Source: Pseudomonas sp. ATCC 13867
GTDB taxonomy: Bacteria > Pseudomonadota > Gammaproteobacteria > Pseudomonadales > Pseudomonadaceae
Assembly (NCBI RefSeq): GCF_000349845.1
Contig: NC_020829.1
Location: 4,409,001 to 4,473,000, forward strand
Length of the DNA stretch: 64,000 nucleotides
Direction of reading: 5' to 3'
The notes under the pieces are model-generated. The model made no database searches, was not told the origin of the DNA, and saw only the letters and a list, made by a program, of their open reading frames with translations. Below, piece by piece: positions 35,499 to 44,396 of the stretch. The translations under genes were made by a program, and so were the position numbers. Within the stretch, counting starts at the first letter, position 1, and the number at the start of each line of letters is the position of its first letter.

Positions 35499-36404
35499 GA
35501 TCTCAGCCTCGAACGTGCGGCCTCAAAGAGCCCCGACACTGTTGAAACACATCCTTTACGCGGACTCCTAGAGCCAGCCTCATGCTGGCGGAACCAGGGC
35601 AGAGCTATCCGAACGGCACTCGTATCGTTTGCGACTCAGGCGTGTCGATCAGGATCTCACCGGCACTTCGGATGTCCGGAGCCGGCAAACAAATGATTCC
35701 ATTAAGACTCATATGAGTCAATAATGTCTCACAAAAGATCATTAAGGCACGACCAGCGGTCTGGTCCGCTGGAACTCCCTCACTGGGCGACAAGTTCGAC
35801 GGGCTGGCTGAGCTAGGGTTGCAAATCGCTGGCGGCGAACAGACTGGTGGACTGCAGAACATCTATGCGTAAGGAGCGGGTGATGACTAAGCAGCCCGAA
35901 TGCCCAATGTCGATGTTGCGGCGAGCTCTATTTCTGATTCGCCGCTATGAAATTCTTTCATCGCACAGGCGGCGCAGGGCTGTCCCGACAAGCCCCACTG
36001 ATGCCGAGTCTCTTTCGCAGCATGCAGCTGAGCTTCCGGTCCTGGGTTGCAAAAAGTGACATTCGATCGAGGCATTTTCCGACATCGGCATCCAGCTGCC
36101 ATCTCCCTAGACTTGATATCGCCCAGGCGCGTGCCGTTCCGCTGCTCAGTCAGTCGACAGATGACCGATAAGGCAGCCATGACAAACATGTCGTCAGCGC
36201 AGCTCCAGCTGCAATCAGGCCGTTCGGCAGTTCGCTCACGAGCATCCAAATTCGGATCAGGGGAGGGACGCTATGTGCTGACAATCACGTGGTTGGTGGT
36301 GTGCAGGCTTCGCAGCGATCTTCGCGTGCATATGGTTTGTAGGTACGAGATTCAGTGAATAACGCGGGGCGCTTTTTCGCGTCCCTCTGTACGAGTGGAT
36401 AACA
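35499..36404. other. Intergenic region of about 0.9 kb without a convincing gene
   Basis: Short frames occur on both strands, but none has a good ribosome site or a protein-like composition. A perfect 14-bp palindrome, GACTCATATGAGTC, lies at 35706-35719, upstream of the ABM/LysR unit. A hairpin (GGGGCGC-tttttc-GCGTCCC, one mismatch) is at 36366-36385, just before the acyl-CoA dehydrogenase. Base composition is lower in GC than the gene that follows. It may be decayed sequence. Confidence 0.5.
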
Positions 36405-38183
36405 ATGTCTGACTACAAAGCTCCCCTGCGTGACATGCAATTCGTCCTCAATGAGGTCTTCGAGGTTGCCAAGCTCTGGGCAGAACTGCCGGCGCTGGCC
36501 GAGACCGTCGACGCCGAGACCGCCAGCGCGATTCTCGAAGAGGCCGGCAAGGTCACCGCAGGCGTGATCGCCCCGCTGAACCGCAGCGGCGACGAAGAAG
36601 GCTGCAGCTGGAGCGCCGAGGGCGTGAAGACCCCGGCCGGCTTCCCCGAGGCCTACCGCACCTACGCCGAAGGCGGCTGGGTGGGCGTGGGCGGCGCGCC
36701 GGAATTCGGCGGCATGGGCATGCCCAAGGTGATTGGCGCCCAGGTCGAGGAAATGGTCAACGCGGCCAACCTGTCCTTCGGCCTGTACCCGATGCTGACC
36801 GCCGGCGCCTGCCTGTCGCTGCTCAACCACGCCAGCGAAGAACTCAAGGCCAAGTTCCTGCCGAACATGTACGCCGGCACCTGGGCGGGCTCCATGTGCC
36901 TGACCGAGCCGCACGCCGGCACCGACCTGGGCATGATCCGCACCAAGGCCGAACCGCAGGCCGATGGCAGCTTCAAGATTTCCGGCACCAAGATCTTCAT
37001 CACCGGCGGCGAGCACGACCTCACCGAGAACATCATCCACCTGGTGCTGGCCAAACTGCCCGACGCGCCGGCCGGTTCCAAGGGCATCTCGCTGTTCCTG
37101 GTGCCGAAGGTGATGGTCAACGCAGACGGCTCCCTGGCCGAGCGCAATGCCGTGTCCTGTGGCTCCATCGAGCACAAGATGGGCATCAAGGGCTCCGCCA
37201 CCTGCGTGATGAACTTCGACGGCGCCACCGGCTGGATCGTCGACGAGCCGAACAAGGGCCTGGCCGCCATGTTCACCATGATGAACTACGAGCGCCTGGG
37301 CGTGGGCATCCAGGGCCTGGCCACCGGCGAGCGTTCCTACCAGAGCGCCGTGGAATACGCCCGCGAGCGTATCCAGAGCCGCGCACCGACCGGCCCGGTC
37401 GCCAAGGACAAGGCCGCCGACCCGATCATCGTGCATCCGGACGTGCGTCGCATGCTGCTGACCATGAAGGCGCTGAACGAGGGCGGCCGCGCCTTCTCCA
37501 GCTACGTTGCGATGCAGCTGGACACCGCCAAGTACAGCGAAGAGCCGACCACCCGCAAGCGCGCCGAGGAACTGGTCGCCCTGCTGACCCCGGTGGCCAA
37601 GGCCTTCCTCACCGACATGGGCCTGGAAACCACCATTCATGGCCAGCAGATCTTCGGCGGCCACGGCTTCATCCGCGAGTGGGGCCAGGAGCAGTTGGTG
37701 CGCGACTGCCGCATCACCCAGATCTACGAAGGCACCAACGGCATCCAGGCGCTGGACCTGATGGGCCGCAAGATCGTCGGCAGCGGCGGCGCCTACGCCA
37801 AGCTGTTCACCGACGAGATCCGTGCATTCACCGCCTCGGCCTCGGCCGAGCTTTCCGAGTTCACCGGCCCGCTGAACGCCGCCGTGCAGAACCTGGACGA
37901 ACTGACCGCCTGGGTGCTGGACCGCGCCAAGGGCAACCCGAACGAGATCGGCGCCGCGTCGGTCGAGTATCTGCACGCATTCGGCTACACCGCCTACGCG
38001 TACATGTGGGCCCTGATGGCTCGCGCTGCGCTGGGCAAGGAAGGCCAGGACGAGTTCTACGCCAGCAAGCTGGGCACCGCGCGCTTCTACTTCGCCCGCC
38101 TGCTGCCGCGCATCCACTCCCTGAGCGCTTCGGTGAAGGCGGGCAGCGAGTCGCTGTACCTGCTGGACGCCTCGCAGCTCTGA
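36405..38183 (+). CDS. Acyl-CoA dehydrogenase, long type with C-terminal extension (FadE-like)
   Basis: This 592 aa flavoprotein of the long acyl-CoA dehydrogenase class has an additional C-terminal domain, as in several FadE paralogues of Pseudomonas. Motifs in order are MCLTEPHAGTDLGMIRT (about 165-181), FITGGEHD, the central MNYERLGVGIQGLA, GGHGFIREW, and the catalytic glutamate in QIYEGTNGIQALDLMGRK. It is cytosolic and catalyses the first step of beta-oxidation. Codon use is strongly GC-rich, unlike the flanking stretches on both sides, marking it as core-genome DNA next to the island. Confidence 0.93.
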   Translation: MSDYKAPLRDMQFVLNEVFEVAKLWAELPALAETVDAETASAILEEAGKVTAGVIAPLNRSGDEEGCSWSAEGVKTPAGFPEAYRTYAEGGWVGVGGAPEFGGMGMPKVIGAQVEEMVNAANLSFGLYPMLTAGACLSLLNHASEELKAKFLPNMYAGTWAGSMCLTEPHAGTDLGMIRTKAEPQADGSFKISGTKIFITGGEHDLTENIIHLVLAKLPDAPAGSKGISLFLVPKVMVNADGSLAERNAVSCGSIEHKMGIKGSATCVMNFDGATGWIVDEPNKGLAAMFTMMNYERLGVGIQGLATGERSYQSAVEYARERIQSRAPTGPVAKDKAADPIIVHPDVRRMLLTMKALNEGGRAFSSYVAMQLDTAKYSEEPTTRKRAEELVALLTPVAKAFLTDMGLETTIHGQQIFGGHGFIREWGQEQLVRDCRITQIYEGTNGIQALDLMGRKIVGSGGAYAKLFTDEIRAFTASASAELSEFTGPLNAAVQNLDELTAWVLDRAKGNPNEIGAASVEYLHAFGYTAYAYMWALMARAALGKEGQDEFYASKLGTARFYFARLLPRIHSLSASVKAGSESLYLLDASQL

Positions 38184-38649
38184 GGGTCAATTCGCGCTTC
38201 AGAAAGTTGTTGCACGCGATTGAGCCATACCTTTCCGGCCGCTAGCTGTCTCCTATGAGGGGCAGCTATGGGTTCAGGCTGTGTGAAAACGTCGAAGTGC
38301 TTACACCAGTTCCGGGACAGACCAAGACCAAAGTATCTAGACCGGTATGTCCCTATAGACATCATCGACAACGCCTTGGGTTCAAGTCATAGAGGCTTAT
38401 CTGGCGTGCATCGAATGGGAATCTATCAGTAAGTCACTCTCACGAACCTTCACGTGGCACTGGTGATCAGCCAGACTGTAATTGATCTGCACAAGGGGGC
38501 GCTGGCAGCGCTCCCTTCGCACTCTAGATCCCACGGTAGTAGCTGTCCTGATATGCAGGTCAAATCTTCAGCGTCACGTTGCGTAGAAGCGCATATCGGG
38601 ACCGCAATAGCGCAAACTGAGAGCGGCCCCCCAGTAACGGAGAGCATCG
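38184..38649. other. Left flank of island, no gene seen
   Basis: No convincing reading frame is present. An imperfect hairpin (AGCTGTCTCCT / AGGGGCAGCT) lies at about 38244-38267, a possible terminator for the acyl-CoA dehydrogenase gene. Composition is intermediate between the host gene and the cargo. The left end of the GInt island should lie in this interval, but the AT-rich 3' end known for such elements is not evident. Confidence 0.4.
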
Positions 38650-39465
38650 ATGCCAGCTTTGATTCTGCCCGCTGTAGTCGAACTGGTAATGCAACTGGGT
38701 AAGCTAATTGTTCAAGAGGCCTCGCGACCCGGCGGCCCACGCGGGGCGATTGATAAAGCGGACGTTGATGTCGAGATAGAAGAGCTTCTGCGAAAAGGGC
38801 TGATGGAGATTTTGCCCTGCGATTTCGTTGGTGAAGAGACTGGCGTGCACCTCAGCGGCGATCCATCTTGCTGGGTGGTCGATCCCAACGACGGCACATC
38901 CGATTTTCTCCGGACAGGGATGGGCTCTGCCATCTCTGTTGGACTGCTTCATGAGCAGCAACCAGTTTTGGGCGTCGTACACGCCCCATTCACGCAGCAA
39001 GGGTCGGACTGCATAGCCTGGCAACAAGGCAGCGTAGGAATCTGGCGCAACGGTACGATCCTCACTCCGAAACCTCTGCAGCCGCTAGTGTCCGGCACCA
39101 CAGTTTTCGTAAGCGCGGCGGCAGAGGCCCATCTAAACCTGAACAATGAGCTTTGCGCTCCAGCCCTCTGCCATCCGATGACCAGTGTTGCCTACCGATT
39201 GGCTCGAGTAGCCGCAGGTGACGGCATTGCTGCAATCTCGCTGTATCCGGTCGCCCCTCACGATGTTGTAGCTGGACATGCTCTGTTACGTGCGGCCGGA
39301 GGCGACCTGCTTGATCATCAAGGATTCGCCATCCAGTACAACAGATACGCGCTGTTTACCGGCCAAGTGCTGGGATGTTTTGGGGGCGAGCCTGCGGCCT
39401 GCCAGCAACTCAGTAAGCGAAATTGGCGACGTCTCGTGCCGACCTATTTGGCCGAGCAAGCCTGA
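38650..39465 (+). CDS. Inositol monophosphatase / CysQ-like family protein (island cargo)
   Basis: This 271 aa protein of the FIG/IMPase phosphatase superfamily has the metal-binding motifs VGEET (E62-E63) and VVDPNDGTSDF (D78, D81), plus a C-terminal PHDVVAGHALLRAAGG in place of the usual WDxAAG. All three metal-site parts are thus present, so Mg-dependent hydrolysis of a phosphate monoester, such as inositol phosphate or 3'-phosphoadenosine 5'-phosphate, is plausible. A GGAG site precedes the ATG. It is convergent with the HAD gene, with 9 bp between their stops. Its presence as GInt cargo is unusual for a housekeeping family. Confidence 0.82.
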   Translation: MPALILPAVVELVMQLGKLIVQEASRPGGPRGAIDKADVDVEIEELLRKGLMEILPCDFVGEETGVHLSGDPSCWVVDPNDGTSDFLRTGMGSAISVGLLHEQQPVLGVVHAPFTQQGSDCIAWQQGSVGIWRNGTILTPKPLQPLVSGTTVFVSAAAEAHLNLNNELCAPALCHPMTSVAYRLARVAAGDGIAAISLYPVAPHDVVAGHALLRAAGGDLLDHQGFAIQYNRYALFTGQVLGCFGGEPAACQQLSKRNWRRLVPTYLAEQA

Positions 39466-39474
39466 CACCCTTTC

Positions 39475-40128
39475 TCAAGTTCGCCGGTGTAATTTCAATA
39501 AGAACTGAGAAAACGAAGTGAGGTCCGCGAAGGTGTCGACATCTGCTCTACCGGATCGATTTAGGTGAAAGCCTCGCATGCCGAATCGTCGGGGGCCAAG
39601 ACAATCAGCCTCGAGCGTATCGCCAATCATGACCATGCTTGATAATGGGCAGTTCAGTTGCAGAGACACCTGCTCGTAGATCGCGCGCTCCGGCTTAACG
39701 GCGCCTACCCTAAAGCTCCAGGAATACGCATCAAGGTGAGGGAGGAGGAGCATTACAGGGAGAGCATATGGTGCTGCGAGATTCGAACAAACAGCAACAC
39801 TTATTCCAGCGTCCTGCAGAATTCGGATAGCTGGTAGAGAGTCGGGATAGAGCTTGATACTACCCAACTCGCAGAGCAGATCATGCTCCAATTCCGCTAG
39901 CTGAGAGAGTGTGACTTCAACCTCGAAGCGCTGAGCCGCCGCAGCAAGTCCCAAGTCCTCACACATAAGAATTCGCGCATCATCAGGGGTTGGCCGACGC
40001 CCCATATTCCTGGCAAGCTTCATCAGTTTGAGGAAAGGATGTTTGCGATCACCTATGCGAAGCAAGGTGCCAAACACATCAAAAACAACAACTTCTGGCA
40101 TAGCAAAATAGGCATTTGAGTTATGCAT
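39475..40128 (-). CDS. HAD family hydrolase (island cargo)
   Basis: This 217 aa HAD protein has motif I VFDVFGTLL (nucleophile D17), motif II CSNL near residue 114, a lysine in KPERAIYEQ, and motif IV GDTLEAD. The residue two after the nucleophile is F rather than D, a pattern more usual in haloacid-dehalogenase-like members than in phosphatases, so phosphatase activity should not be assumed. It follows the DUF6088 gene by 26 bp on the same strand and is likely co-transcribed with it. The start has GGGAAG at 6-7 nt. Confidence 0.82.
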   Translation of the reverse strand: MHNSNAYFAMPEVVVFDVFGTLLRIGDRKHPFLKLMKLARNMGRRPTPDDARILMCEDLGLAAAAQRFEVEVTLSQLAELEHDLLCELGSIKLYPDSLPAIRILQDAGISVAVCSNLAAPYALPVMLLLPHLDAYSWSFRVGAVKPERAIYEQVSLQLNCPLSSMVMIGDTLEADCLGPRRFGMRGFHLNRSGRADVDTFADLTSFSQFLLKLHRRT

Positions 40129-40154
40129 TTGCGGCTTCCCACAAACTATCTAGC

Positions 40155-40760
40155 TTAGCATTTAGACGACAGTTCCTTTATTGCTATCTCACACTGCCGC
40201 CGCATCCAGCTTGGCATTTTGGATTCCATTAACTTTTCCAGCTCCTCACAAGGCAGACGCCGAAGAATCATAGAGCATATCGTGCCATCGAGCGACAGCT
40301 TACCAAGTTGAAACATAGCCACGAGTGCTAATCCCGCTAGTGACTCAGGATTCTGCAACCAGTCTTTGCGAGCATGGAAAAGTTCAACAGCCAGCCCTCC
40401 AATGACTAACGTCCTGGTGCGACCGCTAGTATAAAAAGTAGGAAACACTAAGATCCTTGTACCGACGCCAAATCGTCTTAATGCTTCCAATCCATGAACC
40501 TGAAAGATCTCTCCACTTGAACTGGAAATAAGGCGCAAAACCTTAATACACCCAGGGCATATTTTTCCAATATCCTTATGGACTAACGGCCGCACGTATA
40601 CCCCTCGTGAGATCCTTTCAATCACACCAGTTTTAGCTAGGCGGCGGAGAGCACCATTTACAGAGCCCCGAGACCCGAGCCCTTCGAATTTCCCGCATAA
40701 GAATGGCTCTCCTATCTTTACTCTCTTGATTCGAACTAAAACTTTATCGACAACAGACAT
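40155..40760 (-). CDS. DUF6088 / AbiEi-like winged-helix protein (island cargo)
   Basis: This 201 aa protein has an N-terminal winged helix with SRGSVNGALRRLAKTGVIER and SRGVYVRP (about residues 30-58), the hallmark of DUF6088 and AbiEi-type antitoxins. A domain follows with VHGLEALRRFGVGTRILVFPTFYTSGRTR, matching the LGLSTQ..-type segment of that family. Such proteins repress their own operon and neutralise a nucleotidyltransferase toxin (AbiEii). No AbiEii-like gene is present here. The next gene is a HAD protein instead, so the partner is either that protein or lost. Confidence 0.72.
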   Translation of the reverse strand: MSVVDKVLVRIKRVKIGEPFLCGKFEGLGSRGSVNGALRRLAKTGVIERISRGVYVRPLVHKDIGKICPGCIKVLRLISSSSGEIFQVHGLEALRRFGVGTRILVFPTFYTSGRTRTLVIGGLAVELFHARKDWLQNPESLAGLALVAMFQLGKLSLDGTICSMILRRLPCEELEKLMESKMPSWMRRQCEIAIKELSSKC

Positions 40761-40892
40761 ATCCCCCCCGTGAGAGTTAGTATCTCTCTACGACCAGTAA
40801 GTACTCCACGCTGCCACTGCGGTGAATCATACACATCCCAATATCAAACACACAGCGATAGACAATCTCAACCAGACCCAAAGCGGAGAAAT

Positions 40893-41441
40893 TCACCTAC
40901 GGCGACCAAGAGGATTAGATAAGCGTCTTATATTCGATGAGTAGACTGTTTTTTCAATATTAACAACCGCTCCCCAGTCGCCTGGTTCAGAGAAAATGCA
41001 TTGTTGGCTTTCTGTCAAATAAACCACCCCCAAACGGCCGGCCATCAAATCAGAAACATGAAATATCTCATCAACCACATCAACACACCAAACCAACTTA
41101 TCATGAAACAATCGAGATGATTTTATATAAATTCTTTCTATTTCAAATTCAGCATCCTGCCTATAAATCAATCCTTTTAGATCTGCAAGATTGCTAATCG
41201 TGAGGAATAACTTTCTAGGTGTGCTCTTGCGACGAACTGATATATCGAGAAGAAGCACCGGCGCACTCGATCCGAATGCGCAATCACTACCAAGACCTGC
41301 CGTCCTCCTTTGATCAGCATCTTCAAGCCATTGTGGTCGTCGCACTACATATCCTCCGAGCTCTGAGATTGGCAAAGGCAGCACAAGAAACCAGGCAAAT
41401 GAGAATAGATCACTTCCATGACTAAGATATCTGGTAGTCAT
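40893..41441 (-). CDS. Hypothetical protein (island cargo)
   Basis: This 182 aa protein has no family I recognise. It is moderately hydrophobic at its N-terminus (LFSFAWFLVLPLPI, about residues 12-25). It then has alternating charged and hydrophobic strands and no cysteine cluster or catalytic motif. Its codons are AT-rich, like the recombinase genes. It starts 46 bp from the divergent XRE gene, and the pair could form a regulated unit. The start is uncertain, since no clear ribosome site precedes the ATG. Confidence 0.6.
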   Translation of the reverse strand: MTTRYLSHGSDLFSFAWFLVLPLPISELGGYVVRRPQWLEDADQRRTAGLGSDCAFGSSAPVLLLDISVRRKSTPRKLFLTISNLADLKGLIYRQDAEFEIERIYIKSSRLFHDKLVWCVDVVDEIFHVSDLMAGRLGVVYLTESQQCIFSEPGDWGAVVNIEKTVYSSNIRRLSNPLGRRR

Positions 41442-41487
41442 ATCGCGTTCAACAGCGCTTTATCGCTCTCTTTTGCGGGGGGGCGAG

Positions 41488-41811
41488 ATGGAGACGAAAA
41501 AACCGTTTGGACAGGCCTTGAGGTTGGCCAGGCTGAAGAAAGGGCTGTTGCAAGAGAATTTCGAAACCGTCAGCAGTCGCCAGACGGTCAGTTTCCTTGA
41601 GCGAGGTAAATCAAGCGTGACACTACAGAAACTCGACGATCTCTGCTCCGTTCTCGAGGTTCACCCCGCGACAATGGTTGCATTCACCTATCTGCTCGGT
41701 GGTCCAACTCAGAATGCTTCCGTGGAGGAGCTGACTCAAATCATCAGTGAGGAATTAAAATCCTTAGAGCACTTTAAAGATCTCTTATCTCAAAGCGATC
41801 TTCAACTTTAA
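41488..41811 (+). CDS. XRE family HTH transcriptional regulator
   Basis: This 107 aa protein has a Cro/CI-type helix-turn-helix (about residues 9-62: ALRLARLKKGLLQENFE..., SSRQTVSFLERGKSSVTLQKLDDLCSVLEV) and a short acidic helical tail. The ATG at 41488 is chosen because a G-rich ribosome site (GGGGGGCGAG) lies immediately before it. It is convergent with ginD, with 8 bp between stops, and divergent from the unknown gene at 40893-41441. It may control the cargo or the gin operon. Confidence 0.85.
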   Translation: METKKPFGQALRLARLKKGLLQENFETVSSRQTVSFLERGKSSVTLQKLDDLCSVLEVHPATMVAFTYLLGGPTQNASVEELTQIISEELKSLEHFKDLLSQSDLQL

Positions 41812-41819
41812 GAAGGCGC

Positions 41820-42239
41820 TTACTTAACCATTAAAGAGAAATTCAACTTAGTAAACCCAATGTTTTCAAGCTCAAAAATTAGATTCCCTAGATCAGCAGA
41901 TGAATAATATATAGCCTCGAAAATTTTTACGTGCTGCGCACGCAAGCTGTTATATTTTACGCGAGAAACCTCCAATTCAGCTTGTAGCTTTTGCACTTTC
42001 TCTCTTAACAGATCAACTTCCCTTCCCCCATCAGACTGGCGCCGCTCGGTTTCATATCTTTTTAAGACCGAGTCCAAAAAACATTGTTTCTTGCGAATAG
42101 TCTCACGTGACACATTGGCATCGCGAGCAAAACCCGACTGCGTATAGGTATAAATTCGACCGCTAGCCGCTTCGCCCTCAATCAACGACATGAGTCTAAC
42201 CTCTAAATATTGTTCTAGCCTCAGCCCACGCAATTGCAT
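41820..42239 (-). CDS. ginD: GinD, small HTH/coiled-coil protein of the GInt integration operon
   Basis: This 139 aa protein has an N-terminal HTH-like part (YTYTQSGFARDANVSRETIRKK, about residues 30-51) and a long charged coiled coil (about 65-110). It resembles the small third component (TnpC-like) that accompanies tyrosine recombinases of Tn554-type elements. It is the fourth gene of the gin operon, 12 bp after ginC. In studied GInts the fourth gene is needed for integration and excision. The assignment rests on position, size and architecture. Confidence 0.75.
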   Translation of the reverse strand: MQLRGLRLEQYLEVRLMSLIEGEAASGRIYTYTQSGFARDANVSRETIRKKQCFLDSVLKRYETERRQSDGGREVDLLREKVQKLQAELEVSRVKYNSLRAQHVKIFEAIYYSSADLGNLIFELENIGFTKLNFSLMVK

Positions 42240-42251
42240 AAACCCTCCGAG

Positions 42252-44396
42252 TCACTTCTTGCTATTTTCTTTGGAAGATAATGCCAAATACCTCCCCGTG
42301 GAACTTGACACCTTAGAAAAATGAATGAACTGGGGACTATCACTTTTGCCAATCTCTTTCAACCTTCTAATGAACCTCTCGGAGCTGTCATGAATCTTTC
42401 TAATCTGCGCAATTTGACTAAGGTTCTGGACATCTATAACAAGATGCTCACAAGCTTCATCTTCCTTTCCATGAGAGAAGCAAGAGAGATGATGCGGGCA
42501 AGGATTTAATGCAAGATTCATCGTACATACACCATGAGGCATGTAGTTCAATAGAGAAGTCGATGCCTCAAGGTATTGCTCTGCCCTGCCTTCATCCACA
42601 ACCCTTAGCCTCTTATATGTATCAGTAATGTAACCGGCCGCTTCACCTGATCGAATTGAATCTCTAGTTTTCCGTATCGATGCTACTCTATCTCGAATAC
42701 CAACATGATCATAAACAGCGGTTTGCTCCGAACTTTTCCGCCCAAGCAACAATGCAACCTGTGTATCTGTCAGCCCACCCCTCTTATAAACAGTATTAAG
42801 CCAATGCCTCACATCGTGCCAACTGAACCTTGCCATCTCACCTGTTCTAGAATCGACCACTTTATGCCTAACCAAGAACCCCTCTCTCTTTTTACTTCCA
42901 CTCAACCACTCGGTGAACATACCAACACTCACGACCGTAAAACTCCCACGTTTAACCTTATAACTATTTAGCAAATTTTCAGAAACCACATAGAGTGCGT
43001 CTTTGGGATGCAAAACACTTGCACCTGTTTCGCTCATAATTACTGGATTTACCTTCTTAACGAAGTCCTCCCGGTTTACGTCTGGATATATATCTGGAGA
43101 ATAAACCCGACAATTCAACTGACAAACAAGCGCATCATCCAAAATATCCTTAATCTCACAAACATAATCACCCACGCTAAATTCCAAATTACGATTCAAA
43201 ACTTCAATACCTATCGCAAGCGGATTCATCCTGACTCGGCCCTGCCATTTATCGCTAAACTCATTTACTACGACAGCTTCTCGCTTTGCGTTGAAGAGGA
43301 GATACTTCCCATCAACTGCCGCTTGCTGCCTCACGACTAGGTCGCGAAATGCACGATCAGTCATACCAAGTGAATTCGATGCCTTGGAATAAGAGCCAGC
43401 CGCCTCAAGAACGGCCATGACATCCAACTCTCTCTTGAGGCTATGCGACCAAACCGCTTTGGGATTGACCAGAACATTTCCTGCAGTCCACTCGTGGCAA
43501 AACTGCATGACGAAAAACCTCAAAGCATCACGATCGGATACAATCTTTGGCCAATTTAACTTCGGATTATTTTCTAGAGATTCCGCAATTGAGCGCCCAG
43601 CATCCGTACACTTTTCAATAAACTTTATTATCCGCTTTACAGTAGGAACCAAAACTTGCGGGAAGTGTCTTACACCCAATCTTCCAGATTTCTCAACGTA
43701 AATTTTCACGACATAAACCCCTTCCAAAAAAATTAGGCAATTTTTTGGAAGCCCTGCCAATTCGCCAATCCTTAACCCCAGAATTGAACACAGAATTAGA
43801 GAGTATGTATAAAAACGGTCCACCTTAGTCAGCCGAGATAAACTTGCAATACTAAATACTTTAAAAATCACCTCATCAGGGATTAACTTATCCTTTTTAC
43901 CACTCTCGGTTCCCCACCTCCCGTAATCCACCACCCGTCGATCAGATCCTTCATAGCTAACTCTCATGCCAAACCTAGCTAGTAGCCACTTAGAGAACAG
44001 CTGAAGTGGACTTCTTACTCCGCGCTTGAACTGCTTCTCTCCCAACTCAGCCGCGCGATAGAAATCACCATCCGATATTTCCTCCAATTTCTTTTGGCGA
44101 ACAACATTGTCCAGAGCAGCCAAACTCCTAACTAAGTTATCAATATACGCAACTGAGACTCCATCTAACGCTCGCTTATCCAATACAAACAGCTTAACGG
44201 CCACTTTAAGCTCATAATTACGATAACCCTCAAAGCTCACACTTAGAGAACTGAAGTTCCCTGGCCGAGACAACCAACCAACAAGATTCCATCTATCCGA
44301 CTGTACATTTTGATGTTCCGGAAGAAATCCAGAATAGACATCTAAAAAACAACCGAGGCTAGCGACTGACATGATTCTCGTCCTCTTCGCACTCAA
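42252..44396 (-). CDS. ginC: GinC, large tyrosine recombinase
   Basis: This 714 aa tyrosine recombinase has catalytic R in LGLRIGELAGLP (about residues 211-222), HDVRHWLNT (HxxR) and the nucleophile tyrosine in SSEQTAVYDHVG. It is far longer than phage integrases because of insertions between the catalytic blocks and a C-terminal domain after the tyrosine. That domain includes a possible zinc site (CTMNLALNPCPHHLSC near residue 640). It overlaps ginB by 38 bp and is followed closely by ginD, so the four genes form one transcription unit. Confidence 0.85.
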   Translation of the reverse strand: MSAKRTRIMSVASLGCFLDVYSGFLPEHQNVQSDRWNLVGWLSRPGNFSSLSVSFEGYRNYELKVAVKLFVLDKRALDGVSVAYIDNLVRSLAALDNVVRQKKLEEISDGDFYRAAELGEKQFKRGVRSPLQLFSKWLLARFGMRVSYEGSDRRVVDYGRWGTESGKKDKLIPDEVIFKVFSIASLSRLTKVDRFYTYSLILCSILGLRIGELAGLPKNCLIFLEGVYVVKIYVEKSGRLGVRHFPQVLVPTVKRIIKFIEKCTDAGRSIAESLENNPKLNWPKIVSDRDALRFFVMQFCHEWTAGNVLVNPKAVWSHSLKRELDVMAVLEAAGSYSKASNSLGMTDRAFRDLVVRQQAAVDGKYLLFNAKREAVVVNEFSDKWQGRVRMNPLAIGIEVLNRNLEFSVGDYVCEIKDILDDALVCQLNCRVYSPDIYPDVNREDFVKKVNPVIMSETGASVLHPKDALYVVSENLLNSYKVKRGSFTVVSVGMFTEWLSGSKKREGFLVRHKVVDSRTGEMARFSWHDVRHWLNTVYKRGGLTDTQVALLLGRKSSEQTAVYDHVGIRDRVASIRKTRDSIRSGEAAGYITDTYKRLRVVDEGRAEQYLEASTSLLNYMPHGVCTMNLALNPCPHHLSCFSHGKEDEACEHLVIDVQNLSQIAQIRKIHDSSERFIRRLKEIGKSDSPQFIHFSKVSSSTGRYLALSSKENSKK

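Noticed and set aside
35605..35862. Minus-strand frame of 85 codons in the gene-poor stretch
   Set aside because: It has no ribosome site and a proline/serine/cysteine-rich composition without protein-like character.
36285..38117. Minus-strand open frame of 610 codons
   Set aside because: It mirrors the long acyl-CoA dehydrogenase gene and has a low-complexity His/Gly/Ala-rich translation.
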